Assembly (NCBI GenBank): GCA_963735495.1
Contig: CAVTLG010000002.1
Span: 372,001 to 436,000 of the forward strand
Length of the DNA stretch: 64,000 nt
Reading direction: 5' to 3'
Source of the DNA: CAVTLG01 sp963735495
Lineage (GTDB): Bacteria; Chloroflexota; Ktedonobacteria; Ktedonobacterales; Ktedonobacteraceae
Shown here: positions 26,884 to 35,558 of the stretch, one piece after another
Layout: each line of letters starts with the position of its first letter
Numbering within the stretch: position 1 is the stretch's first letter
The notes under the pieces: generated by a model
Seen by the model: the letters and a program-made list of their open reading frames with translations, nothing else
What the model was told of the DNA's origin: nothing
Database searches by the model: none
Translations under genes and position numbers: made by a program

Positions 26884-28113
26884 ATGTCAGAGCCATATCA
26901 TCCTACAGGAGGTGCAAAGGAGCAACTGGACCCCATGCACGCTACCACTGCACACACAGAGCTTTCAGCTTATGGCTATCCCCAGAGTCCTGAAGACAAG
27001 GAGCAACGAACACAGCCATTATCTTCTCGTACCCCCAACAAGGCTCCGTGCTGGCTGCGACCTTTCTTCAGTATGCGCATACAACTCACCTGCGCTTATA
27101 GCCTGATATTGCTCTTGATGATTGTTTTCATGTGCCTGCTGGCCTACCAACAGCCTTCTCCGCTCTATGTCTCACTGGCAGCTATCATCGTTAGCGCAGT
27201 TGGCAGCGCGATGGCTTTCATTTTGACGACGTTATTGCTGCGCCCACTGATGCGCGTTACCGATGCAGCACAGGCCATCGCCGTGGGAGATCTGGAGCAG
27301 CGCGAGCGCCTGCCTCTACGCCTGCCTCCACAAGATGAAATCGACCGCTTAGCCGGTAGCATCGATGTCATGGTGACACGCCTTGAACATGCCTCGGAAA
27401 CGCAGCGCGCCTCTGAGGAAAACTTCAGGCGCTTCTTTTCTGATGCTTCGCACCAATTGCGTACGCCACTTACGTCGATTCGTGGCTTTACCGAGTTATT
27501 GATGCGTGGAGCCAGAGATGACCCGGAGACGGCACAACGCATACTGATGCGCATGAAAAATGAAGGTGAGCGTATGACCAATCTCATTAATGATCTACTC
27601 ACCCTGGCACGTCTGGATAACAAGCATCCACTCAAACTACAGTATATCGATCTGGTGGACCTGGCGGTCGCCAGCATTGAGCAGACCAGAGCACGCGCGA
27701 ATGATGAGCGCAAAATCACCCTGACCATTGCAACCCAGGAACGCCTGGGCCTACAGGCAGATCAAGAACGTATGAAGCAAATGCTCTTTATCTTGCTCGA
27801 TAACGCGCTCAAATATGGTCGCAGCACACCCGATGGCCTTATTATCTTAAAACTAGACAAGCAAAAAGAGAACTGTATTATCACTGTTACAGACAATGGT
27901 GAAGGCATTGCCAAAGAGGACCTTGAACACATCTTTGAAGCCTTCTATCGTGGACATTATCGTACTGCGAACAGCGGTAGCACAACCATTGGCGCCGGAC
28001 TAGGACTCACCATCGCTTACGAAGTTGCACATGCCCATCATGGAACTATTACTGTATACAGCGAGTTGGGTAAAGGCACCGAGTTTAAAGTCATCCTGCC
28101 CTGCGTAGCCTGA
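26884..28113 (+). CDS. Sensor histidine kinase
   Basis: Membrane histidine kinase of 409 residues. A 60-residue soluble N-terminus is followed by two close transmembrane segments (about 68-88 and 95-120) with almost no extracellular loop, a HAMP domain (about 120-172), the H-box FFSDASHQLRTPLTS with His190, and an ATPase domain with N-box LDNALKYG, G1 DNGEGI and G2 GAGLGLTIA. The tiny loop suggests it senses something within the membrane or the cytoplasm. It is paired with the upstream response regulator. Confidence 0.94.
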   Translation: MSEPYHPTGGAKEQLDPMHATTAHTELSAYGYPQSPEDKEQRTQPLSSRTPNKAPCWLRPFFSMRIQLTCAYSLILLLMIVFMCLLAYQQPSPLYVSLAAIIVSAVGSAMAFILTTLLLRPLMRVTDAAQAIAVGDLEQRERLPLRLPPQDEIDRLAGSIDVMVTRLEHASETQRASEENFRRFFSDASHQLRTPLTSIRGFTELLMRGARDDPETAQRILMRMKNEGERMTNLINDLLTLARLDNKHPLKLQYIDLVDLAVASIEQTRARANDERKITLTIATQERLGLQADQERMKQMLFILLDNALKYGRSTPDGLIILKLDKQKENCIITVTDNGEGIAKEDLEHIFEAFYRGHYRTANSGSTTIGAGLGLTIAYEVAHAHHGTITVYSELGKGTEFKVILPCVA

Positions 28114-28269
28114 GGGAAAAGACAGGATAACCACCTATTTTTTCCCGGTACATTAGTACACCCGTTGACATGCAATTGGACAGTCCTGGTTGCTTCATGT
28201 ATACTCGCACTGACGATAGTTAATAACGTTTTTGAACGACTGTGGATGCTTACAAAGGTAAATGTAGCC

Positions 28270-30975
28270 ATGTGGACCTCAACATTAGACTTCGATCCTA
28301 AGCGAGTTCTGTTTACCCAATTGATCGGGCATTTTTACCCTGATATCTATTACTCTGCTATTTCGCCTCTACAAGTGCAAAACTTGCCACGTCAACCCTT
28401 ACCCGCCAGCGATTGGGTGCGTGTGCGCAACCGCCTGGCTGGCATCTGCGGAAGTGATTTACAACTTATTTATGGCAATGGAGATGTGCGTGTTGCACCA
28501 TCTGCCGCCCCTGCCCATAAATACATCTATCCAGGTCACGAACTGGTCGGTGAAATTATTGAAATAGGCAATGATGTTCAGCATCTAAATGTTGGTGATC
28601 GCGTCGCATTGCGTTATGGACCAAATTGTCTCTCAGCTGGCATACAGCCTCTATGCCGTTCCTGTGCTATCGGAAACTATAACCTTTGTGAAAACAGCGT
28701 GCGCTCAGGTGTCTATGCTATCGGTGGTGGTTGGAGTGAAGAAATATTGCTTCACGAGCAACAGCTTTTTCCTTTACCTGCAGCTATCAGCGACGAGCAG
28801 GCAGTGATGCTGGAACCAGCGGCAGTCGCACTACATGCGATCATGCGTCATATGCCTCAGGCCAACGAACGCGTCCTGATCATCGGAGCTGGCACGGTTG
28901 GTCTGCTCACGCTCCAGCTCTTACATGCCCTCGCACCTCAGGCTGAAGTGAGCGTACTGGCGCGTCATCCTTTCCAGGTTGAACAGGCTACACGCCTGGG
29001 CGCAACGCACATCATCTATCCCCAGAACGCCTATGCCAGCGTACAACGCGCGACCGGAGCCAGGATTTATCATGGCATGCTCGGCAATCAGATGCTCTAT
29101 GGCGGTTATGATGTGATTTTTGATACGGTAGGACAGCGCAAGACACTCCACCATGCGTTGCGCTGGACGCGCGCGCAAGCCACAGTTGTACTGGCTGGCC
29201 TCAATTTGCATATGATGCGCATCGACCTGACACCCATCTGGTACCAGGAAATTAATTTGATTGGTTCTACCTCACATGGCATAGAAATCTGGCCGCCAGG
29301 CACAAATCAGCACCGCTCAACCTTCAGCGTAGTCGCCGAGATGATCGAGCGTGGCCTCATCCATCCCGAGCAACTCATCACCCACCATTTCGCACTGAAC
29401 AATTATAAACATGCTCTGGCCACCGCGAAAAACAAAGGCAGTAGTCGTGCTATCAAGGTCGTTTTTGACTACTCGTTACAGCCTGCATCTGTCGTACCAA
29501 CGGTACGCGCATCCGCACGTCAACACTATCCCGCGATTACACGCAAAATACAGGAAAGTGATATCACGCCAGTACCTGCGGAGCAGGAACCTGCACTGCA
29601 CAATCACGTCCCGACTGCTCCATACGCCGCTACCGTTCAGACAACGCCACCGGTCGCGCCCATTGATGAAGATGCCTTGCTGCAAGCTATGTCCTATACC
29701 GACGAGGATGATGCAGACACAGCGACAGCTCTGCCGGCTATAAGCAAATATATGCACAGCGCCCCCAAAAAACCGGCGGTGACGCGTAGACCACCCCAGG
29801 ACAGTGCTGCTGCCAGCATATCCCCGGAGCATAGACGCGATACAGCACCCGTTATCAATGCCATACACGCTGCTAATAGCGCGGCTCAGCAGATCTCGCC
29901 AGTGGAGTCGTCAGCACCTACAGTTCCACAAGAATCTGCTCAAGTACCTTTTGCAGTCAATGCAGCACAACATGCAAACGAACCACCAGCGTCCTCAGAT
30001 GAGCAAGCTGAAGCATCTTCTACCATGCAGAACGCGACAGCAACTCCTGAAGCAGGCAAACTTGTGCTATCAGAGCAAGCGGAGCACACAGCCGATGAAC
30101 TCGCCAGCATAACGTCCACAGCACAAGATACCGAGCAGTCCACTGCGACGTCTGCCGAAAACGTCGCTGAATACAGCCCAACCACCAGCGTCTTTAACGC
30201 TCTCACCGAGTCGGTGCCTGCCGCCGACAAACCTACCGTCATCGTTCCCATTCCCGCTACCGACAAACCCACCGAACCAGATATCAGCATCTTTAACGAC
30301 CTCACCGAAGCTATTCCTGCTGCTGACAAGCCTACCGAACTCGTTTCTGCAGTTAGCCCATCTGCATCAGATATCAGTCCCTTTAATGCTCTTACTGAAG
30401 CTGTTCCTGCTGCTGACAAACCCACCGAACTCGTTTCCGTAGTTAGCCCATCTGCATCAGATATCAGTCCCTTTAATGCTCTTACTGAAGCTGTTCCTGC
30501 TGCTGACAAGCCCGCCGAACTCGTTTCTGCGATCAACCCATCTGAATCAGATGTCAGTCCCTTTAACGCTCTCACCGAACCTGTTCCCGTCGCTGACAAG
30601 CCCACTGAGCCTATCCCTACCACAGACAATGGAGCGCAAGCACCTGAGGAAGCTATTGCTATGCCCGAAGCCGCTCCGACTCCAGACCAGGTCTTTTCAT
30701 CTGCTGAAACTGAGCCGGAGGTTGATGTCCCGGTATCCGTTGCAGAGGCCACTCCCACCGCAGGTAGAACGTCTGATGCCACAGCATCTCAGGCTCCTGA
30801 AGCCGCCGAGCCAGCATCTGTATCACAGCAAGAAGAGCAACCGGTAACTCCCACAAACAAAAGGAGGAAGCAAGAGACAAAGAGCACAGTCAGCTCGTCA
30901 GCCTACGTAGATGAAACACCTACCGTGCAAGTAGCGCCTCGTCCACATAGCCGCAAGAAAAAGCGTACTTCATAG
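28270..30975 (+). CDS. Zinc alcohol-dehydrogenase-like enzyme fused to a disordered repeat tail
   Basis: Residues 1 to about 402 are a medium-chain dehydrogenase/reductase, with catalytic zinc region GICGSDLQLIYG, GHELVGEI, structural zinc cysteines around CRSCAIGNYNLC, and the NAD-binding IIGAGTVGLL. It is related to threonine/polyol dehydrogenases; the substrate is unknown. After about residue 402 comes a tail of roughly 500 residues rich in Ala, Pro, Thr, Glu and Ser, with 30-residue repeats (FNALTEAVPAADKPTELVS; 90-bp units between about 30186 and 30630) and a basic end, HSRKKKRTS. The ATG at 28270 is preferred; in-frame starts lie up to 35 codons upstream. Such a tail is not known for this family. 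Confidence 0.85.
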   Translation: MWTSTLDFDPKRVLFTQLIGHFYPDIYYSAISPLQVQNLPRQPLPASDWVRVRNRLAGICGSDLQLIYGNGDVRVAPSAAPAHKYIYPGHELVGEIIEIGNDVQHLNVGDRVALRYGPNCLSAGIQPLCRSCAIGNYNLCENSVRSGVYAIGGGWSEEILLHEQQLFPLPAAISDEQAVMLEPAAVALHAIMRHMPQANERVLIIGAGTVGLLTLQLLHALAPQAEVSVLARHPFQVEQATRLGATHIIYPQNAYASVQRATGARIYHGMLGNQMLYGGYDVIFDTVGQRKTLHHALRWTRAQATVVLAGLNLHMMRIDLTPIWYQEINLIGSTSHGIEIWPPGTNQHRSTFSVVAEMIERGLIHPEQLITHHFALNNYKHALATAKNKGSSRAIKVVFDYSLQPASVVPTVRASARQHYPAITRKIQESDITPVPAEQEPALHNHVPTAPYAATVQTTPPVAPIDEDALLQAMSYTDEDDADTATALPAISKYMHSAPKKPAVTRRPPQDSAAASISPEHRRDTAPVINAIHAANSAAQQISPVESSAPTVPQESAQVPFAVNAAQHANEPPASSDEQAEASSTMQNATATPEAGKLVLSEQAEHTADELASITSTAQDTEQSTATSAENVAEYSPTTSVFNALTESVPAADKPTVIVPIPATDKPTEPDISIFNDLTEAIPAADKPTELVSAVSPSASDISPFNALTEAVPAADKPTELVSVVSPSASDISPFNALTEAVPAADKPAELVSAINPSESDVSPFNALTEPVPVADKPTEPIPTTDNGAQAPEEAIAMPEAAPTPDQVFSSAETEPEVDVPVSVAEATPTAGRTSDATASQAPEAAEPASVSQQEEQPVTPTNKRRKQETKSTVSSSAYVDETPTVQVAPRPHSRKKKRTS
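30186..30630 (+). repeat. 90-bp in-frame tandem repeats in the dehydrogenase tail
   Basis: Units of about 90 bp encode 30-residue blocks containing FNALTEAVPAADKPTE. The copies starting near 30367 and 30457 are nearly identical, and copies on either side are more diverged. This fits expansion by recent in-frame duplication. Confidence 0.85.
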
Positions 30976-30992
30976 TATGCAAAGGCAGGCAC

Positions 30993-31029
30993 AAAAAACC
31001 CGCTATTCATAACAGAGTAGCGGGTTTTT
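30993..31029. terminator. Bidirectional intrinsic terminator
   Basis: A stem CCCGCTA / TAGCGGG with a 12-base loop, flanked by A6 on the left and T5 on the right, so it works in both directions. It separates the plus-strand dehydrogenase gene from the minus-strand hspR gene. Confidence 0.9.
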
Positions 31030-31035
31030 CTTTAT

Positions 31036-31404
31036 TTACAATGAGCCACGTTGCAAGCGCTCAATGATTTCCTTCAAACGTCGTGTTTCCAAGGCATGCT
31101 GGTCGCGCAGACGCTCCATCTCCGACTCCAGATCACCCTGCAATTGTTCCATACGGTCCTTCATATGCAAGATGGCCTCCACTCCTGCCAGGTTTACACC
31201 CAGGTCACGCATCAAGCCGCGGATATGCACCACGCGCTCGATATCGTGGTCAGAGTAAAGTCGCGGACTATGTGGGCTATTGCCCTTTCGTGCCGGTGAG
31301 ATCAATCCTAAGCGCTCGTAATGACGCAGCGTCTGCTCATGCACTTCCGCTTTCTCAGCAGCCACGCTAATAATGTACCACGCGCCATCACTTTTCTCAG
31401 GCAT
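31036..31404 (-). CDS. hspR: MerR-family heat-shock repressor HspR
   Basis: Represses chaperone genes by binding inverted HAIR elements, usually together with DnaK. The 122 residues have a MerR-type helix-turn-helix (EKAEVHEQTLRHYERLGLISPAR) and a C-terminal coiled coil (about 85-120). The ATG at 31404 has an AAGGAG site nine bases upstream. It is the last gene of the grpE-dnaJ-hspR operon, and a HAIR-like site overlaps that operon's promoter (33286-33319), so autoregulation is likely. dnaK itself is not in the window. Confidence 0.92.
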   Translation of the reverse strand: MPEKSDGAWYIISVAAEKAEVHEQTLRHYERLGLISPARKGNSPHSPRLYSDHDIERVVHIRGLMRDLGVNLAGVEAILHMKDRMEQLQGDLESEMERLRDQHALETRRLKEIIERLQRGSL

Positions 31405-31427
31405 GCTCAAATGCTCCTTTCGCTCAT

Positions 31428-32462
31428 CTATGAACGAGCCTCGACGCCTCGACTACGCGCCAACTGCTCAAACAGTTCGCGCTCGTGCGCCGAGAGGTTC
31501 ATCGGCAATAAGACCTTCACATGCGCATAAAGATTGCCACTACCATCACCGCGTAAACGCGGCATGCCTTTGCCGGTCAGACGAAATGGGCGATCATTCT
31601 GCGTCTCTGGCGGAATCGTCAGCAGCAGTTTGCGACCATCGGGCGTGGGCACGGCGACCTCGCCACCCAGCATAGCCTTGACCAGGTCAACCTCGACGTC
31701 CACCGAGAGATCGTCGCCCTTGCGCTCAAATTTCGCATCTGGTTTAACGCTGATCACCAGGAAGAGATCCCCACGCGGGCCTCCACCAATACCAGGCTGT
31801 CCCTCACCGGCCACGCGAATGCGCGATCCGTTATCAACGCCTGCCGGGATCTTCACCTGAATGCGCTTGTTGCGCGGCACCGTACCCTGACCCATACAGG
31901 TCGTGCAGGGTCGGTTGCCGACCTCGCCAGTCCCGCGACAAGTTGTGCATACCTCTGTTGATTGGATGTTAAAGGTGCGCGTTCCCCCAACATAGGCTTC
32001 TTGCAAGGTTACTTCTACCGGCTGCTCGATATTATCACCGGCACGCCTGCGCAGGTCCTCCCCACGCGTCGTCGTACGACCACCGCTAGCAGCACCGCTA
32101 GCAGCACCGCTGGCAGCTGAATTGCGGCCAAAGAGCGCCTCGAAGAAATCAGAGAAACCTGCCGCACTGCTCGGGTCGAAGTCGAAGGGAGTACGTGAGT
32201 ATTGCTGGGAGGTGCGCCGTGTACCAGGGCCAAATTGCTCCTGCCAGTTAGGGCCAAGCGTATCATATCTGCTGCGCTTTTCCGCATCCGAGAGCACCTC
32301 GTAGGCTTCGTTGATCTCTTTAAACTTCTCCTCTGCCTTCTTGTCGCCGGGATTTACGTCGGGATGGTATTTGCGAGCCAGCTTGCGAAAAGCTTTCTTG
32401 ATCTCATCCGCGCTTGCTCCGCGCGCAACACCCAGTATTTTATAATAGTCTTTGTAATCCAT
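31428..32462 (-). CDS. dnaJ: DnaJ-type co-chaperone with a reduced zinc domain
   Basis: J-domain co-chaperone that stimulates DnaK. The J domain is complete, with HPD at 33-35. A Gly/Phe/Ser linker (about 70-140) includes three SGAA-type mini-repeats. The zinc region has only two CxxC pairs (Cys172/175 and Cys186/189) instead of the four CxxCxGxG motifs of classical DnaJ, so it can hold one zinc. The C-terminal substrate-binding domains are intact. At 344 residues it lies between DnaJ and CbpA in design. Confidence 0.93.
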   Translation of the reverse strand: MDYKDYYKILGVARGASADEIKKAFRKLARKYHPDVNPGDKKAEEKFKEINEAYEVLSDAEKRSRYDTLGPNWQEQFGPGTRRTSQQYSRTPFDFDPSSAAGFSDFFEALFGRNSAASGAASGAASGGRTTTRGEDLRRRAGDNIEQPVEVTLQEAYVGGTRTFNIQSTEVCTTCRGTGEVGNRPCTTCMGQGTVPRNKRIQVKIPAGVDNGSRIRVAGEGQPGIGGGPRGDLFLVISVKPDAKFERKGDDLSVDVEVDLVKAMLGGEVAVPTPDGRKLLLTIPPETQNDRPFRLTGKGMPRLRGDGSGNLYAHVKVLLPMNLSAHERELFEQLARSRGVEARS

Positions 32463-32582
32463 GTCCCAGCTCTCTTCTACTGCTCCAAAGGTGTCTTACA
32501 TCCATATGCACCCAGAAAAACATGCTATCAGCAATAGACCAATATCTGGATGAAAGGAGTAGTAACAGCTTTTCCTGTGGGG

Positions 32583-33161
32583 CTACTTATTTCCTACGCT
32601 CACTTTCACGCGGGCAGGACGCAGTGTTTCTTCGCCGAGCGTATACCCTTTGCGCAGCTCTTCGAGAATAGTTCCCTCTGGCTGGTCGCTATCAGAGACG
32701 GCTTCTACTGCTTCATGCACGTATGGATTAAAGGTCTCGCCAACGGTTGTCACCGGACTGAGTCCCTCACCACGCAATACTTCGCTCATTTGCCATTGCA
32801 GCATACGTAAGATGTGTTGGAGCTGCTCTTTATCCATCGTTTCCTGGAAGACCAGCGCCCGCTCTACATTGTCCATCACTTCAAGTAAATTATTGAAAAG
32901 CGCTTTTTTCTGCTGCAATATGCGGTCGGAGGTCAAACGCTCCTGGCGCTTGCGAAAATTATCCCAATCAGCACGCTCGCGCAGGTATTTATTCCAGTTT
33001 TCGGTTGCCTCTTTGCGCACCTGGGCCAACTGTGCCTCTAACTCAGCAACACGCGTATCTTCCGCCATAGATTGCGCTGTTGCATTTTTAGCTTTCTTGT
33101 TGGCTTGCTCAGCATCGTTCACAGACTGTTCTACCGATTTATCCTGAGGGTCTTCTTTCAC
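32583..33161 (-). CDS. grpE: Nucleotide exchange factor GrpE
   Basis: Releases ADP from DnaK. The 192 residues show a charged N-terminus, a long coiled coil (about 36-95, NWNKYLRERADWDNFRKRQ) and the C-terminal beta domain with GETFNPYVHEAV and GYTLGEETLRPARVKVS. It is the first gene of the operon, followed by dnaJ after 120 bases. A promoter with an embedded HAIR element lies about 120 bases upstream. Confidence 0.95.
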   Translation of the reverse strand: MKEDPQDKSVEQSVNDAEQANKKAKNATAQSMAEDTRVAELEAQLAQVRKEATENWNKYLRERADWDNFRKRQERLTSDRILQQKKALFNNLLEVMDNVERALVFQETMDKEQLQHILRMLQWQMSEVLRGEGLSPVTTVGETFNPYVHEAVEAVSDSDQPEGTILEELRKGYTLGEETLRPARVKVSVGNK

Positions 33162-33285
33162 AGTGCTATCACTCCTTATTCCTATGCTCTATCTCACACC
33201 TATAAGCATTCAGTAGGGTACCATAAGCCTATTCATCTGAATACAGGGAAATAGTTGCGTCGGGCATAAACTTTATCGTCAGTAC

Positions 33286-33314
33286 AGTATAAAACTTGAG
33301 CCACTTGCTGTCAA
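33286..33314 (-). promoter_or_regulatory. Promoter of the grpE-dnaJ-hspR operon
   Basis: Minus-strand TTGACA (33309-33314), a 17-base spacer and TATACT (33286-33291), very close to the sigma-70 consensus. The -35 box and the spacer lie inside the inverted repeat at 33291-33319, so a bound repressor would exclude RNA polymerase. Confidence 0.85.
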
Positions 33315-33319
33315 GTTTT
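33291..33319. promoter_or_regulatory. HAIR-like operator for HspR
   Basis: The palindrome AAAACTTG-N13-CAAGTTTT contains CTTGAGC-N7-TGTCAAG, which matches 11 of the 14 fixed positions of the known HAIR element CTTGAGT-N7-ACTCAAG and has the exact spacing. hspR is the third gene of the operon it controls. Confidence 0.85.
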
Positions 33320-33386
33320 GGCTAAACACAGGTCTCCATCCTCACGGCGGAAACGTTGGCAAATCCCACATGGACGGAGAGCGCAC

Positions 33387-34220
33387 TCAATCCTCTACAG
33401 CTTCCTGGATCTCCTCAGCCCAGCGCGCGCCACGCTCTAGCACAATCGGTCCCATCAATTCGTCTTGCCGCACGTTGATACGCTCCCACTTCCACATCTC
33501 CAAAACGGCAATGAACGTCACAATAATCACGAGGCGCGAGTGCTCATTTTCCAGTACTTCGGCCAGCAAGATGGTGGGACGCTCCTGCAAGCGACTGGCA
33601 ATCTCAGCCATGCGCTCACTGACGCGTACGCGTGCAGTGGGCATCAATGTAGCATGATGCTCTTCGTCTTTGACCTGCAATTCAAGCAAACGTTGAAACG
33701 CATTTGCCAGCGCGTTTGCCTCCATAGCCACCAGTGTCGGCGGCGTCCAGGCCAGTTGCGCCTCGATGCCCGCCAGCAAGCCTGAACGACCATGCGTTTG
33801 TAGGCCAGCTTCCTCACGCTGGCGCAGGACAGTAGCAATCTCCTTCGCCAGTTTATACTCTATCAGGTGGCGTTGTAAATCTTCCGCCATGCTCGCCGCG
33901 CTCTCTAGCTCGCTATTCTCCTCCTCTTTCGCCGTATGCGGTAGCAAACTCTGTGATTTAATGTAGAGCAAACGCGCGGCGATGGCTACAAATGAGGCCA
34001 TATTTGCCAGTGGGAGTGACTCGGCCTCCCATTGCTGCAAATAGGCCAGGTACTGATCAGTCACCGCCATCAGCGAAATGGTGGTGATCTCCATTTGCCG
34101 CTTCTCAATCAGGTGCAACAGCAGATCCAGAGGGCCTTCAAAAATGGGAAGATGCACAACATAGCGCTCTTGCCGATCTTGCACCTCGCCCAATGTTTCT
34201 GTATTCGCCTGTTCTAACAT
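33387..34220 (-). CDS. scpA: Segregation and condensation protein ScpA
   Basis: Kleisin subunit that bridges SMC heads in the bacterial condensin. The 277 residues include the N-terminal FEGPLDLLLHLIEKRQMEI block and a C-terminal winged-helix region (about 195-265). scpB, which usually follows scpA, is not here; the next gene is the divergently controlled grpE operon. The start lies three bases after the HD-domain gene, so the two are co-translated. Confidence 0.92.
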   Translation of the reverse strand: MLEQANTETLGEVQDRQERYVVHLPIFEGPLDLLLHLIEKRQMEITTISLMAVTDQYLAYLQQWEAESLPLANMASFVAIAARLLYIKSQSLLPHTAKEEENSELESAASMAEDLQRHLIEYKLAKEIATVLRQREEAGLQTHGRSGLLAGIEAQLAWTPPTLVAMEANALANAFQRLLELQVKDEEHHATLMPTARVRVSERMAEIASRLQERPTILLAEVLENEHSRLVIIVTFIAVLEMWKWERINVRQDELMGPIVLERGARWAEEIQEAVED

Positions 34221-34223
34221 AGG

Positions 34224-34766
34224 CTATGACACCTCATCCACACGGTGTAACGCAGCGGCTGGACCCCATGACTGATGATGGGTACGAATATAGAGCACCG
34301 CGCGCTCCGATAAACCAGCCGTCGCCGCCAGTTCCGCTCCGATCTCAGCATGCCACCAGGCCGAGCTAAGCGCACGTTGCCAGCGCGGCAGGGCTCTTGT
34401 ACTGAGTATCTGTGGTGCAACCACCAGGCGCTTGAGGAGTCCCGGGAGCAATGCTTTGCCGAGCACAATAGCTGGGCGAGTCCAAAAAGGGACGCGTCCC
34501 TGCGACTTCCCTATATCATGTAACAATGCCGCAGCCAGCATATCTTCCTCCGTACATCCCTGCGCCTGTAAACCGCGACAGACACGTAGACTATGCTGTT
34601 GATCTACCTGCGACATCGTGCGAAAGAGCTGGCAGCCCGCCAGAGGTAGCCAGCGTTCCACCTCTGCATAATCCTCTAGAGTAAGCGGAGCAACACAGCC
34701 AAAGTGTTGCAATCCCTGCCCTATGCGATAGCGTACGACGCTTCCCCAATGTCTGTTACTCATCAT
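34224..34766 (-). CDS. HD-domain phosphohydrolase-like protein
   Basis: A 180-residue protein with the HD metal-binding pattern: His58 (QQHSLRVC), His83-Asp84 (LLHDIGKSQG), and later His residues in WWHAEIGAELA and THHQSW. Such domains hydrolyse nucleotides or phosphodiesters; the substrate here is unknown. It lies 18 bases after a site-2 protease gene and three bases before scpA. Confidence 0.85.
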   Translation of the reverse strand: MMSNRHWGSVVRYRIGQGLQHFGCVAPLTLEDYAEVERWLPLAGCQLFRTMSQVDQQHSLRVCRGLQAQGCTEEDMLAAALLHDIGKSQGRVPFWTRPAIVLGKALLPGLLKRLVVAPQILSTRALPRWQRALSSAWWHAEIGAELAATAGLSERAVLYIRTHHQSWGPAAALHRVDEVS

Positions 34767-34784
34767 ATTTTGCGTGACGATTGA

Positions 34785-35540
34785 TCAATAGATATAAAAA
34801 CTGGCTACGGTGTTAAAACTATTTGAGAAAGGCGCGCCAAAGACTAAAGAAATCAGACTGATAGCTCCTAGCCTGATGTACTCAGCCAGTGCAAACAATG
34901 GAAACGAGCTAGCACCAGCCAACTGACCGATAAACGGCAGAAAGAAGAACAGGATCAGGATGATAAATGGTCCATAGGGAGCCGAACGGGAAAATTGCAC
35001 CGCATGTTTGCTTGGAAGCAGCGTGTACAGGATCTGGTAGCCGTCCAGCGGATAAAAAGGCAGGATATTGAGCAGCGTAATGCCAATATTAACGGTCGCA
35101 AACACGATTAAAAATTGCAGGACACGCTCAAGCAACACCAGCAGCAGCCCCTGATCTGCCACGCTACGCAACACGAAAATCAGGAACAGGTGAGCGACCA
35201 GAGCAGTCACCAGGCCAACAATCAGGCTAAAGATGGGTCCTGCACAGGCAACGACAAAAACGCCCCTATCTGTACCCAGACGCAATTTCCAGGGATCGGG
35301 TTTGACTGGCTTCCCCCAGCCAAAGCCTACGGCTGACTGAAAAGCCAGCACGACACAGAGCAGCGTACCGATAGGATCAATATGCGCCCGCAGACTGAGC
35401 GTCTGCCGCCCCTCTGCACGCGGCGTCTGATCCCCTAACCAGGAGGCCATTATGACATGCGCCCACTCATGGAGTGGTATCGCCGCCAGAAACGAGACGA
35501 TAATCATCAAGGCCAACAGAACATTTATGCCTTCCCTCAT
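34785..35540 (-). CDS. Site-2 protease (M50) family membrane protein
   Basis: Intramembrane zinc metalloprotease homologue of 251 residues with five or six membrane helices. The zinc motif HEWAH (His24, Glu25, His28) and the third ligand region NILPFYPLDGYQ (Asp166) are both present. It belongs to the small, PDZ-less type. Its substrate is unknown. It is part of a four-gene minus-strand operon with the MBL, HD and scpA genes. Confidence 0.9.
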   Translation of the reverse strand: MREGINVLLALMIIVSFLAAIPLHEWAHVIMASWLGDQTPRAEGRQTLSLRAHIDPIGTLLCVVLAFQSAVGFGWGKPVKPDPWKLRLGTDRGVFVVACAGPIFSLIVGLVTALVAHLFLIFVLRSVADQGLLLVLLERVLQFLIVFATVNIGITLLNILPFYPLDGYQILYTLLPSKHAVQFSRSAPYGPFIILILFFFLPFIGQLAGASSFPLFALAEYIRLGAISLISLVFGAPFSNSFNTVASFYIY

Positions 35541-35558
35541 GTGTCTTCACTCAGTCCT

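Noticed and set aside
29940..30782. Minus-strand frame of 280 codons opposite the dehydrogenase tail
   Set aside because: Ser/Ala/Gly-only composition reflecting the repeats on the other strand.
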